Under the pieces are notes generated by a model that was given only the letters and a program-made list of their open reading frames with translations, was not told where the DNA came from and did not search any database. The position numbers were made by a program, and so were the translations under genes. Below are positions 39,554-48,051 of a DNA stretch of 64,000 nucleotides, in pieces (within the stretch, counting starts at the first letter, position 1; each line of letters opens with the position of its first letter). The DNA lies in contig NZ_JOCA01000009.1 in NCBI RefSeq assembly GCF_000718785.1, positions 62,001 through 126,000 of the forward strand, read 5' to 3'. Source of the DNA: Streptomyces sp. NRRL WC-3626 (GTDB lineage: Bacteria > Actinomycetota > Actinomycetes > Streptomycetales > Streptomycetaceae).

Positions 39554-41062
39554 TCAGCTCTTGGGGTACGCCCATGGGTTCGGGCGGCAGGTGATTCCGT
39601 CGTGGTCGAGGAACTTGGTCTGCTGCTGCATGACCGGGGCCAGGTCGCCGTCCTTGTCGCAGGTGACGTGGTTGAACCCCAGGCGGTGGCCGATCTCGTG
39701 GTTGATCAGCATCTGGCGGTAGGCGTGGATCTCGTCGCCGTACGTCTCCGAACCCCGTGCCCAGCGGTCCGCGTTGATCATCACGCGTTCGGTGGCCGCC
39801 GAGTCGCAGGAGACGTTGTCCTCGGTGGTGTCCAGACCGGACTTGGCGCACCACTCGGCGGTGGTGTCCGGGCTCGCCAGGGTGATGACGAAATCGGGCT
39901 GTCCGGAGTGGATGCGCTCGAAGGCGCGCGCGCCGTTGTGCGCCCAGCTCCGGTTGTCGTTGAGCGTCTTCTGGACCGCCTCGGCGAAGAGCGCGCCGTC
40001 GAGGTCCAGTCCCTGTTCCACGTCCACCCGGTAGGTGATCTTCTCGCCCTTGCCCGGTGCCTTGGCGATGCCGGGGATGGCGTCGAACCTCCCCGTGCCG
40101 CCACGCGCGGCGTCGACGGGATACGTCCGGTCCATCTTCTGCGCGTACGTCAGGGGCGCGGCGCCCGGCGCGGACGGTGTCTCGCGGTCGTCCCCGCGCG
40201 AGGCGGGATCCCGTACGTCGCGTGCCTGGTCGCCGGTGGACTGTGCCTGTACGTCGGTGCCGCCGCGTTCGTCGGCGACCTGGCCGGCGACGACGACGGC
40301 CAGCACGGTGGTGACGGCGGCGGCCGCGATCCCGGTGAAGGCGCGCCCCTTGCCGCCCTTGGCCGGAGCGGGGTCGCCGGTCGGCGGCGTGTCGTCGTCG
40401 TCCCGGTCGGAGGCGATGCCGGTGGACGGGGCACCGCTCCAGTCGGTGACGGCGGTGTAGGGGTCCGGGGCGGCGGGAGTGCGGGGTGAGAAGAGGTCCG
40501 TGTCGTCGCCGAAGGCGTCGACGTAGTCCTGGCGCGGTGCTCCGGCGGGCGCCTGCCGCTGTCGCGGGAGGGGCGCGGTCGGGCCCGCCGGCGTGCCGTA
40601 CCCGGCCCCGCCGGCCGTACGACCGTTCAACGCCCCCCAGCCGCCCCCCGGTTCCCGCTGCTCGGGATGGCCGCCACGGGCCCGGGGCACGCCGTGCGCC
40701 GGGGTTCCGTCGGGCAGCCGGGGCACACCACCCGCGGGAGTCCCGTCCGGAAGCCGGGGGAAGCCGTGCGCCGGGGTTCCGTCCGGAAGCCAGCCGTCGG
40801 GGAGGCGGGGGATGCCGTGGGCGGGAGTCCCGTCCGGGTGACGCGGTACTCCGCCCGCGGGTGTCCCGTACCCCCCGTTGCCGTGTACCGGAGGGGGCCC
40901 GTACCCCTGGGGCGGCCGCTGCTGCTGCGGCGGGAGCCCGCCGGTCCGCTGCGGCGGCCTGCCGGCCTGCGCGGACCCCGACGAGCCGCCCGGTGCCGGA
41001 CGGCCGCTCTTGTCCGCGCTGTCGCCCTTCGGGGCGGGTCCGCGGCGGCTGTGGCGTCCCAC
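39554..41062 (-). CDS. DUF3152 membrane protein with metzincin-like motif
   Basis: A 502-residue protein. The first 240 residues are a disordered Pro/Gly-rich cytoplasmic region with repeated LPDGTPAHG(I/F/V)PR units. A single membrane helix (TGIAAAAVTTVLAVVVAG) follows, and then an extracellular DUF3152 domain of about 190 residues. That domain contains HEIGHRLGFNH at 455-465, a full HExGHxxGxxH zinc motif, and a downstream VMQQQ that could be a Met-turn. It is equivalent to Rv3207c. The start is the GTG at 41062, only 8 bases after the hydrolase gene, so they form an operon. Confidence 0.8.
   Translation of the reverse strand: MGRHSRRGPAPKGDSADKSGRPAPGGSSGSAQAGRPPQRTGGLPPQQQRPPQGYGPPPVHGNGGYGTPAGGVPRHPDGTPAHGIPRLPDGWLPDGTPAHGFPRLPDGTPAGGVPRLPDGTPAHGVPRARGGHPEQREPGGGWGALNGRTAGGAGYGTPAGPTAPLPRQRQAPAGAPRQDYVDAFGDDTDLFSPRTPAAPDPYTAVTDWSGAPSTGIASDRDDDDTPPTGDPAPAKGGKGRAFTGIAAAAVTTVLAVVVAGQVADERGGTDVQAQSTGDQARDVRDPASRGDDRETPSAPGAAPLTYAQKMDRTYPVDAARGGTGRFDAIPGIAKAPGKGEKITYRVDVEQGLDLDGALFAEAVQKTLNDNRSWAHNGARAFERIHSGQPDFVITLASPDTTAEWCAKSGLDTTEDNVSCDSAATERVMINADRWARGSETYGDEIHAYRQMLINHEIGHRLGFNHVTCDKDGDLAPVMQQQTKFLDHDGITCRPNPWAYPKS
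40690..40870 (-). repeat. in-frame tandem repeats encoding PDGTPAHG units
   Basis: Several near-identical units of 45-54 bases encode (L)PDGTPA(H/G)G(V/I/F)PR in the disordered N-terminal part of the DUF3152 protein. Such repeats are prone to copy-number variation between strains. Confidence 0.65.
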
Positions 41063-41070
41063 GTCGCGCC

Positions 41071-42126
41071 TCAGCCCCTCAAGTTCTCGGCGGTGGTCCC
41101 CCCACCGGTACCGGCGGGCGGACCCGGAGCGCCCTGCGCGCCCGGCACACCAGTATCCCCCTCAACCACCGATTCCGTTGCATCCGCGAGGAGTTCACGG
41201 AACGCGAGGGCCACCGTCCCGGGGTATTCCATCATCGCGACGTGTCCCGCGTCCGGGAGTGTCACCAGCCGGCAGTCCCGGAAGGCGCGCGCCGAACGCC
41301 GGGCCATGCGGAAGCCGACGAGCTGGTCCCGGCCGCCGTAGACGAGCAGGGTCGGCGCGAGCACCCGCTCGGCCTGGCGCCACAGTCCCTGCTGGCCCCC
41401 CAGGAGATACGCGCTGACGAGCCCCCGCGCGGAGCGTGCCATCGCGTCCCAGAAGTACGGCAGCCGCAGCCGCCGCTCCATCTCCTGCACGGCATGGCGG
41501 AACCCTTCCGGCGTCACCCGCGCGGGGTCCCCGTAGCAGAGCTGCATGACGCCCCGGACGCGCTGTTCCGCCGTCCACTCCCGGGTGATCCGGGTGAACA
41601 GGGGGGCGATGCCGGGCACCGCGAGCAGTCCGGTGGGGACGGCGGTGCGCTGCACCCGCAGTTCCGGCAGGGCCGGTGACACGAGCGTGAGGGTGCGGAC
41701 GAGATCGGGGCGTACGGCGGCGACGCGGGTGGTGATCGCGCCGCCGAGCGAGTTGCCGAAGAGGTGCACCGGGCCGCGGCCGGTCGCGTCGAGATAGCGG
41801 ATCACCGCGCGTGCGTGCGCGGTGATGGAGTAGTCGCCGTCGTCGGGCGGCGGGGAGTCGCCGAACCCCGGCAGGTCGACGGCCTCGCTGTCGACGACGT
41901 CGTCCAGCAGCGGCATCAGCGCCGACCAGTTCAGCGAGGAACCGCCGAGCCCGTGGATGTAGAGGGCGGGTGGCAGGCCCTCCCGCGCGGGCGGCCGCGA
42001 CCGCACCGACAGCGTGACCCCGGGCAGCTCCACCGAGCCGAGCCGCTCACCCTCCGCGATCCTGACCGGCGCGACCCTGGGGAGCACTGTTGCGGGCGGC
42101 ACGGGCGGCTGCTCGGTCGAAGACAT
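41071..42126 (-). CDS. Alpha/beta-fold hydrolase
   Basis: A 351-residue alpha/beta hydrolase: YIHGLGGSSLNWSALMPLL (oxyanion), VDLPGFGDS, nucleophile elbow GNSLGG at about residue 143, LVYGGRDQLVG with the acid, and LPDAGHVAMMEYP with the catalytic histidine. No signal peptide. C-terminal 30 residues are Gly/Pro-rich. It precedes the DUF3152 gene by 8 bases. It is the counterpart of the Rv3206c-3208 neighbourhood hydrolase; substrate unknown. Confidence 0.88.
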   Translation of the reverse strand: MSSTEQPPVPPATVLPRVAPVRIAEGERLGSVELPGVTLSVRSRPPAREGLPPALYIHGLGGSSLNWSALMPLLDDVVDSEAVDLPGFGDSPPPDDGDYSITAHARAVIRYLDATGRGPVHLFGNSLGGAITTRVAAVRPDLVRTLTLVSPALPELRVQRTAVPTGLLAVPGIAPLFTRITREWTAEQRVRGVMQLCYGDPARVTPEGFRHAVQEMERRLRLPYFWDAMARSARGLVSAYLLGGQQGLWRQAERVLAPTLLVYGGRDQLVGFRMARRSARAFRDCRLVTLPDAGHVAMMEYPGTVALAFRELLADATESVVEGDTGVPGAQGAPGPPAGTGGGTTAENLRG

Positions 42127-42394
42127 GCGGCAATGTTACGAGACGATCACGTACGGGTTCATGTGTTCGCTGTCACAAGGCGTCACGGGGCGTCGTGCCC
42201 GGGCGCGGGTTCCTTCAGGAGCGGCACTCCTGGGGCGCGTGCCCCCGGGTGGGCGGGTTCCGGCGTGCGCTCCCCGTCACGTTCCGGTCGCGGATCGCAT
42301 GGCGTCCGGATCGGGTGTCTCCTAGGCTCGTAGACAGGGCACCCGTACAGAGTCCCTGCATGCTCCGGGGACGTTCGCAGGAAGGGAGCCCAGC

Positions 42395-42622
42395 ATGGCC
42401 GTGGATCCGACCGACCCCGAGACGTTCGCGGAGGACGAGGACGTACACGAGGGCGACGAGTACGACGTCGAGGCGCCCCAGGTCGATACGGCCGAGCAGC
42501 GCGCGGAGGTGCGGCCGGACCGCGACGACCCGCTGACGGGAGCCGACGCGGACCGCGCCAACGAGGCGGACCTGGCGGAACAGGCCCGGATCGTCTCCCT
42601 CGACGAGGACGACTACCGGTGA
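42395..42622 (+). CDS. small very acidic conserved protein
   Basis: A 75-residue protein rich in Asp/Glu (about a third), with no lysine, cysteine or tryptophan, likely intrinsically disordered. ATG at 42395 follows GAAGGGAGC. It resembles nothing I can name. High-quality ribosome binding site and actinobacterial codon bias favour it being real. Confidence 0.7.
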   Translation: MAVDPTDPETFAEDEDVHEGDEYDVEAPQVDTAEQRAEVRPDRDDPLTGADADRANEADLAEQARIVSLDEDDYR

Positions 42623-42833
42623 CGGACGCGCGGGCCGGGACGTCGTGGAGCGATGTCGCCGAACCGTGAGGAGGGCACTTCTTGCCCGCTCTGACATCTT
42701 TTGAAACCGTCCGTATGGCTTTCGCCGCCGTCCGGTCCGTGAAATTCTGCGCTCTCACCGCGCACACCACGGTTACCGAAAAGTACGATGGCGGCGCGGC
42801 TCACACCGCATGAGGACGACAATGGGAGGCGGC

Positions 42834-43478
42834 GTGACAGCCATCGAGCAGACAGACGCGGTACGCCCGAGGGGTACACGCCTGCCGCGCCGGGCCCGGC
42901 GGAACCAGCTGCTGGGCGCCGCCCAGGAGGTTTTCGTCGCACAGGGCTATCACTCGGCCGCGATGGACGACATCGCCGAGCGCGCGGGCGTCAGCAAGCC
43001 GGTGCTGTACCAGCACTTCCCGGGCAAGCTCGATCTGTATCTCGCGCTGCTGGACCAGCACTGCGAGGCCCTGATCCAGTCAGTGCGCCACGCTCTGGCG
43101 TCGACGACGGACAACAAGCAGCGCGTCCGGGCCACCATGGACGCCTACTTCACGTACGTGGAGGACGACGGCGGCGCGTTCCGTCTGGTCTTCGAGTCGG
43201 ACCTGACGAACGAGCCGGCCGTTCGGGAGCGCGTCGACAAGGTGACCAACGACTGCGCGGAGGCGATCTGCGATGTGATCGCCGAGGACACGGGCCTGTC
43301 GCGGGCGGAGTCGATGCTGCTCGCCTCGGGGCTCGGCGGCCTCGCCCAGGTGGTGGCGCGGTCCTGGCTGCACAGCGACCGCAGCGTCCCGCGCGATCAG
43401 GCGGTGCAGCTGCTGGCCTCGCTGGCCTGGCGCGGTATCGCCGGTTTCCCGCTGCACGGCAACGAACAGCACCACTGA
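42834..43478 (+). CDS. TetR-family transcriptional regulator
   Basis: A 214-residue TetR regulator. The N-terminal helix-turn-helix contains NQLLGAAQEVFVAQGYHSAAM, DIAERAGVSKPVLYQHFPGKLDLY, followed by an all-helical ligand-binding core (AMDAYFTYVEDDGGAFRLVFESDL). The GTG at 42834 has GGGAGGCGGC just before it and is preferred over upstream ATGs. Equivalent to Rv3208. A possible -10 (TACGAT, 42784-42789) lies upstream. It precedes DUF3107; the ligand is unknown. Confidence 0.88.
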   Translation: MTAIEQTDAVRPRGTRLPRRARRNQLLGAAQEVFVAQGYHSAAMDDIAERAGVSKPVLYQHFPGKLDLYLALLDQHCEALIQSVRHALASTTDNKQRVRATMDAYFTYVEDDGGAFRLVFESDLTNEPAVRERVDKVTNDCAEAICDVIAEDTGLSRAESMLLASGLGGLAQVVARSWLHSDRSVPRDQAVQLLASLAWRGIAGFPLHGNEQHH

Positions 43479-43620
43479 TCCGTCGGCGGCCGTTTGTTCC
43501 CGTCGGCTGTTCGCTTCTGGCGTTGAGGGGACGCAACGTGTACGTCCCTTCACCGGGCTAATGTGTGCTGGTACGGCGCGGAAGGTCGCGCACTTCACTG
43601 ACCGTCGGAGGGACATAGCC

Positions 43621-43848
43621 GTGGAGGTCAAGATCGGCGTGCAGCACGCGCCCCGCGAGATCGTTCTGGAGAGCGGTCAGAGCGCGGAGGAGGTCGAGCG
43701 CGTGGTGGCCGAGGCGCTGGCCGGGAAGTCGCAGCTGCTGAGCCTCGTGGACGAGCACGGCCGCAAGATCCTGGTCCCGGCCGACCGTCTCGCCTACATC
43801 GAGATCGGCGAGCCGGCCCCGCGCAAGGTGGGCTTCGGCGCGCTGTAG
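43621..43848 (+). CDS. DUF3107 domain protein
   Basis: A 75-residue conserved actinobacterial protein (TB9.4/Rv3208A type): VKIGVQHAPREIVLESGQ, IEIGEPAPRKVGFG at the end, one compact alpha/beta domain. GTG at 43621 has CGGAGGGACAT upstream. It follows the TetR gene with its own leader and ends in a strong hairpin. Function unknown. Confidence 0.88.
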   Translation: MEVKIGVQHAPREIVLESGQSAEEVERVVAEALAGKSQLLSLVDEHGRKILVPADRLAYIEIGEPAPRKVGFGAL

Positions 43849-43862
43849 CGAAGACCGGATGT

Positions 43863-43899
43863 CGAAGGGCCCGGCGGTCTCGTACCGCCGGGCCCTTCG
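43863..43899. terminator. 16-bp perfect hairpin after DUF3107
   Basis: Left arm 43863-43878 pairs perfectly with right arm 43884-43899, with a 5-base loop. It is the likely terminator of the TetR/DUF3107 transcript. Confidence 0.85.
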
Positions 43900-44006
43900 C
43901 GTGTTCACGGACGGCGCACAGATCGTCCACAGGGGGGATTGGATTCCGCAGGTCAGGGGTAAGACGGGGTACGACCGACATGGCCGGCCACATTGGGAGG
44001 GACCCC

Positions 44007-44273
44007 GTGCTCCTCGAAGCGCTCAGCTCCGCGATCGTCGGCCTGGTTCTGTCTTGGGCGGCCGTGCGTCGACTGCCGCACCGGTTGCCTGCGCGGGTGC
44101 TGGTGGTGCCCACGGGGGTGGCGGGGGCGCTGTTCGGGGCGTTTCTGGTGAATACGGCGGTGGATGCGGGGAGTCTGGTGGCGGTGCTGGTGGGGGCCGC
44201 GGTGGTGTCTGTGGCGTCTCTGTCCTTGCTGGTGCGGCCGGCGGGGAGGCTGGGGCGGTCCGCTACCGCGTGA
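44007..44273 (+). CDS. small three-helix membrane protein
   Basis: An 88-residue hydrophobic protein with three predicted helices (LSSAIVGLVLSWAAV, VVPTGVAGALFGAFLVN, LVAVLVGAAVVSVASLSLLV). GTG at 44007 has GGGAGGGA a few bases upstream and is chosen over an ATG 27 bases earlier. No recognised family; function unknown. The following 240 bases are a repeat-rich, non-coding gap. Confidence 0.6.
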   Translation: MLLEALSSAIVGLVLSWAAVRRLPHRLPARVLVVPTGVAGALFGAFLVNTAVDAGSLVAVLVGAAVVSVASLSLLVRPAGRLGRSATA

Positions 44274-44339
44274 GCGGTCGTTGTCGGCGGGCGTTTGTCC
44301 TGGCCTGCGGCCCCGTCTTGCGGCGTGTCGTGGGGCGCC

Positions 44340-44516
44340 CCCTTGGTTGCGCGGCCCTCGGTGCTTGGGGGCGGCTTGGTTTTTCGCCCCCGCCGCCCCT
44401 TCCCGTCCCGTCCCTGGGGGCTCTGCCCCCAGACCCCCGTTCGCGCCCACGCGGCGGAGCCGCACATCGGTACAGCCCCGCGCCCCTTGAGCCGCGCCCC
44501 TTGAGCCCCGCGCCCC
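44340..44516. repeat. GC-rich intergenic repeat of Streptomyces type
   Basis: The gap holds the palindrome TGGGGGCTCTGCCCCCA (44415-44431), a second palindrome GCGGCGGAGCCGC (44451-44463) and a direct repeat of CGCGCCCCTTGAGC near 44481-44510. Elements with this sequence character are, from memory, dispersed between genes in many Streptomyces genomes. No gene is seen. Confidence 0.55.
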
Positions 44517-45254
44517 CTATGCCGCCAGGCCCAGGGCTGCCATGCGCTTTGTGTGGGCCTCCGTGATGCGGGAGAACATCCTGCCCACCTCGGCCAGGTC
44601 GAAGCCGTCCGCCACACCGCCCACGAGCATCGTCGACAGGGCGTCCCGGTCGGCTACGACGCGTTGGGACTGGGAGAGGGCCTCGCCCATCAGGCGGCGG
44701 GCCCACAGGGCGAGGCGGCCGCCCACTCGGGGCTCCGCGTCGATCGCCGCGCGCACCTTCTCGACGGCGAAGCCGCCGTGGCCCGTGTCGTCGAGGACGG
44801 CCAGCACCAGGGCGCGGGTGTCGGCGTCCAGGCGGGCCGCGACCTCCCGGTAGAAGTCACTGGCGATGGAGTCGCCGACGTACGCCTTGACCAGCCCCTC
44901 CAGCCAGTCGGAGGGCGCCGTCTGCTTGTGGAAGCCGTCGTACGCGGCGACGAACGGGTCCATCGCGAGCGTCGGCTCCTCGCCGATCTCGGCGAGCCGG
45001 TCGCGCAGCCGCTCGAAGTGGTGGAACTCGGCCGACGCCATCTTCGCCAGCTCCGCCTTGTCCGCCAGCGTGGGCGCCAGTTTGGCGTCCTCCGCGAGCC
45101 GCTCGAACGCCGCCAGCTCCCCGTACGCGAGCGCGCCGAGCAGATCCACGACGGCGGCGCGGTACTGGGGATCGGCGGAGGCCGCCGACCAGTCCATGGC
45201 GGCGACGCCGGTGTGTCCGGTGGAGGCGTTGTCAGGCGTGTCAGAGCTCGTCAT
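44517..45254 (-). CDS. Ferritin-like di-iron protein (MiaE-like)
   Basis: A 245-residue four-helix-bundle protein of the ferritin-like fold (tRNA-hydroxylase MiaE-like family). Metal-ligand motifs GELAAFERL and ASAEFHHFERLRDRL are separated by a helix, and a later ASDFYREVAARL and DDTGHGGFAVEK may supply further carboxylates. The ATG at 45254 (MTSSDTPDN) is preferred over the longer MRS start. It is equivalent to Rv3210c, next to the RhlE-type helicase, a conserved pairing. Actual substrate is unproven. Confidence 0.82.
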   Translation of the reverse strand: MTSSDTPDNASTGHTGVAAMDWSAASADPQYRAAVVDLLGALAYGELAAFERLAEDAKLAPTLADKAELAKMASAEFHHFERLRDRLAEIGEEPTLAMDPFVAAYDGFHKQTAPSDWLEGLVKAYVGDSIASDFYREVAARLDADTRALVLAVLDDTGHGGFAVEKVRAAIDAEPRVGGRLALWARRLMGEALSQSQRVVADRDALSTMLVGGVADGFDLAEVGRMFSRITEAHTKRMAALGLAA

Positions 45255-45411
45255 GGAGCGCACAATAGCCCGCCCGTCAGGCCCCGGAAGGCCCTGACCG
45301 ATCAGTGTGACGACGACTACGTGACCAAATCGGCCATGGCGTGTGCGCCAATCCGGGGTATGGTGGTAATGCGCCTGCTGAGCACTCTGACGTTCTCGAC
45401 GGGCCGCATGT

Positions 45412-45645
45412 ATGAGGATGCCCGGTCGTAAGCCCGATCGGCTCCGACCCGACAGCCCTCCCTGCCGTACGCCACGCTGCGTACGGATTCCGGAGGGGGA
45501 CCCTCAGCGGTACGAGCGCTCGAGCGTCGGCAGTGGTCCCGTGTCCTACGGCATGGCCCATCTGGCAGCCGACGTCCCCGGCACGGTCCCTACTCGACCC
45601 CCGCGCTCGCCTCGCACCGCGTACACAGAAGAGGCAGCACCCTGA
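45412..45645 (+). CDS. 77-codon upstream ORF overlapping the helicase start
   Basis: An open frame starting at an ATG at 45412 and ending with a TGA at 45643-45645 that overlaps the CTG start of the RNA helicase (CTGA). The peptide is Arg/Pro-rich with no family resemblance, so it may be leader only. It occupies most of the 387-base gap between the ferritin-like start and the helicase. I include it because the overlap implies translational coupling; it may not be a real protein. Confidence 0.35.
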   Translation: MRMPGRKPDRLRPDSPPCRTPRCVRIPEGDPQRYERSSVGSGPVSYGMAHLAADVPGTVPTRPPRSPRTAYTEEAAP

Positions 45646-47972
45646 CTACGACGTTCCGAGAGCTCGGGATCCTCCCCGAGACCGCCGAGGCCCTGGAGGC
45701 CGTCGGCATCATCACCGCCTTCCCCATCCAGGAGATGACGCTCCCCGTGGCCCTGTCGGGCACGGACGTCATCGGCCAGGCCAAGACCGGCACCGGAAAG
45801 ACGCTCGGCTTCGGCCTTCCGCTCCTCGAGCGCGTCACCGTCCCCGCCGACGTCGAGGCCGGACGCGCGAAGCCCGAGGACCTCACCGACGCGCCGCAGG
45901 CGCTGGTCGTCGTCCCCACCCGCGAACTGTGCACGCAGGTCACCAACGACCTGCTCACCGCCGGCAAGGTGCGCAATGTGCGCGTCACCGCGATCTACGG
46001 CGGCCGGGCCTACGAGCCGCAGGTCGAGGCGCTGAGGAAGGGCGTCGACGTGGTCGTCGGCACCCCGGGCCGGCTGCTCGACCTCGCCGGGCAGAAGAAG
46101 CTCGACCTCAAGCACGTGAAGGCCCTCGTCCTCGACGAGGCCGACGAGATGCTCGACCTGGGCTTCCTGCCCGACGTCGAGAAGATCATCAACTTCCTTC
46201 CGGCCCGGCGCCAGACCATGCTGTTCTCGGCCACGATGCCGGGCGCGGTGATTAGTCTGGCCCGGCGTTACATGTCGCAGCCGACGCACATCAACGCCAC
46301 GTCCCCCGACGACGAGGGCGCGACGGTCGCGAACACCACGCAGTTCATCTACCGCGCCCACAACATGGACAAGCCCGAACTGGTCGCGCGGATACTGCAG
46401 TCCGACGGCCGGGGCCTGGCCATGGTCTTCTGCCGCACCAAGCGCACCGCCGCCGACCTCGCCGACCAGCTCAAGCAGCGCGGCTTCGCCTCCGGCGCGG
46501 TCCACGGCGACCTCGGTCAGGGCGCCCGTGAGCAGGCGCTGCGCGCGTTCCGCAACGGCAAGGTGGACGTGCTCGTCTGCACCGACGTCGCCGCCCGCGG
46601 CATCGACGTCGAAGGCGTGACGCACGTCATCAACTACCAGTCCCCCGAGGACGAGAAGACGTATCTGCACCGCATCGGCCGCACCGGCCGCGCGGGGGCG
46701 AAGGGTACGGCGATCACGCTGGTCGACTGGGACGACATCCCGCGCTGGCAGCTGATCAACAAGGCGCTGGACCTGGGCTTCAGCGACCCGCCGGAGACGT
46801 ACTCCACCTCCCCGCACCTGTTCTCCGACCTCGGTATCCCCGAGGGCACCAAGGGCGTCCTGCCGCGCTCGGAGCGTACGCGCGCCGGGCTGGACGCGGA
46901 GGAGCTCGAGGACCTGGGCGAGCCGGGCGGACGCGGCGGACCGCGTGGGCGCGGTGGCCGGGGCGGACGCGACGCCTCCCGTTCCGCGGAGCGGGAGACC
47001 TCGACGCGTACGCCGCGCCGTCGTCGCCGTACGCGCAGTGGCGCCGCGCCGGACGAGGCCGCGCAGCAGCCCGTGAGCCCGGCCGCCGAAGGCGCCGGCG
47101 AGGCGGAGACCGACACGGCCGCCGTCCGCACCCCGCGCCGACGTCGCCGTATGCGCGGCGGAGTGCCTGCCGGTGCACCGGCCGCGGTGGAGGCGGCGGA
47201 GACCGCCGTCGACACGGCGGAAGGCACGGCGAAGAGCACGGCGGTGGACGCCCCCGAGGCGGCGTCCGAGGCGTCCGACAAGCCGCGTCGCCGCCGTACG
47301 CGCAAGGGCGCGACGGACACGGCGCCGGTGACGCCCGTCGCCGAGGAGACGACGGTGGTCGCCGAGGCCCCCGTGGTCACGGAGCCCGAGGCCCCGGTCG
47401 CCGAGCCGCGTCGCCGCCGCACCCGCAAGGCCGCGGAGACCACGCAGCCGGTGGAGACGGCGGAAGCGGCAGCGGTGGACACGGTGGAGGAGGCCGTCGA
47501 GGCCAAGCCCCGCCGCACCCGCAAGACCGCCGCCGCGAAGAAGGCCGAAGCCGCCGTCGACACCGCCGAAGGCAGCACCGAGCAGGTCGAGGCGACGGAG
47601 CCCAAGCCCCGCCGCACCCGGAAGACGGCCGCCGCGAAGAAGGCCGAAGCCGCCGTCGACACCGCCGAGGCCGCCGAGGTCACGCCCCGTCGCCGGACGC
47701 GCAAGGTCGCCGAGGCGGAGCCGGAAGCGGCCGTCGCCGTCGCGATCCCGGCGCAGACCTCCCCGGAGGCCGAGGCCAAGCCGCGCCGTACGCGGAAGAC
47801 CGCGGTCAAGAAGACCGAGGTCGCCGCCGAGATCCCCGCGCAGGTCGCGGAGGAGGCCAAGCCGAAGGTCCGCCGTACCCGCAAGGCGGCGGTCGCCGCC
47901 GAGCCGGAGGCGGAGTCGAAGCCCCGCCGCACCCGGAAGACGGCAGCCGCCGCGGAGTCCGCGGAGGGCTGA
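45642..47972 (+). CDS. RhlE-type DEAD-box RNA helicase with repetitive tail
   Basis: A 776-residue protein. DEAD-box core to about residue 400: Q-motif PIQE, motif I AKTGTGKT, VVPTREL, GTPGRLLDL, VLDEADEMLDLG, FSATM, motif IV-VI (IGRTGRAGAKG). The last 370 residues are a low-complexity basic/acidic tail with repeated RRRRTRK and KPRRTRKTAAAKKAEAAVDT-type units, likely for RNA or DNA binding. The only start in frame that keeps the conserved N-terminus TTFRELGILPE is the CTG at 45642, with GAGG 8 bases upstream. Rare initiation codon; equivalent to Rv3211. Confidence 0.88.
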   Translation: MTTTFRELGILPETAEALEAVGIITAFPIQEMTLPVALSGTDVIGQAKTGTGKTLGFGLPLLERVTVPADVEAGRAKPEDLTDAPQALVVVPTRELCTQVTNDLLTAGKVRNVRVTAIYGGRAYEPQVEALRKGVDVVVGTPGRLLDLAGQKKLDLKHVKALVLDEADEMLDLGFLPDVEKIINFLPARRQTMLFSATMPGAVISLARRYMSQPTHINATSPDDEGATVANTTQFIYRAHNMDKPELVARILQSDGRGLAMVFCRTKRTAADLADQLKQRGFASGAVHGDLGQGAREQALRAFRNGKVDVLVCTDVAARGIDVEGVTHVINYQSPEDEKTYLHRIGRTGRAGAKGTAITLVDWDDIPRWQLINKALDLGFSDPPETYSTSPHLFSDLGIPEGTKGVLPRSERTRAGLDAEELEDLGEPGGRGGPRGRGGRGGRDASRSAERETSTRTPRRRRRTRSGAAPDEAAQQPVSPAAEGAGEAETDTAAVRTPRRRRRMRGGVPAGAPAAVEAAETAVDTAEGTAKSTAVDAPEAASEASDKPRRRRTRKGATDTAPVTPVAEETTVVAEAPVVTEPEAPVAEPRRRRTRKAAETTQPVETAEAAAVDTVEEAVEAKPRRTRKTAAAKKAEAAVDTAEGSTEQVEATEPKPRRTRKTAAAKKAEAAVDTAEAAEVTPRRRTRKVAEAEPEAAVAVAIPAQTSPEAEAKPRRTRKTAVKKTEVAAEIPAQVAEEAKPKVRRTRKAAVAAEPEAESKPRRTRKTAAAAESAEG

Positions 47973-47984
47973 CGCGACGAACCG

Positions 47985-48024
47985 CCGACGGCCCGGTCCC
48001 CACCCGTGGGGGCCGGGCCGTCGG
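47985..48024 (+). terminator. hairpin after RNA helicase
   Basis: CCGACGGCCCGG (47985-47996) pairs with CCGGGCCGTCGG (48013-48024), extended by an inner CCCCA/TGGGG pairing. It separates the helicase from the downstream hydrolase on the same strand. Confidence 0.75.
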
Positions 48025-48051
48025 CGTCCGCGCACCCGCTACCCTCACCCC

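Noticed and set aside
45546..48035. 829-codon open frame antisense to the RNA helicase
   Set aside because: It mirrors the helicase's repetitive GC-rich tail, has no recognisable domain, and its amino-acid composition is Gly/Arg/Leu-rich as expected of an antisense frame.
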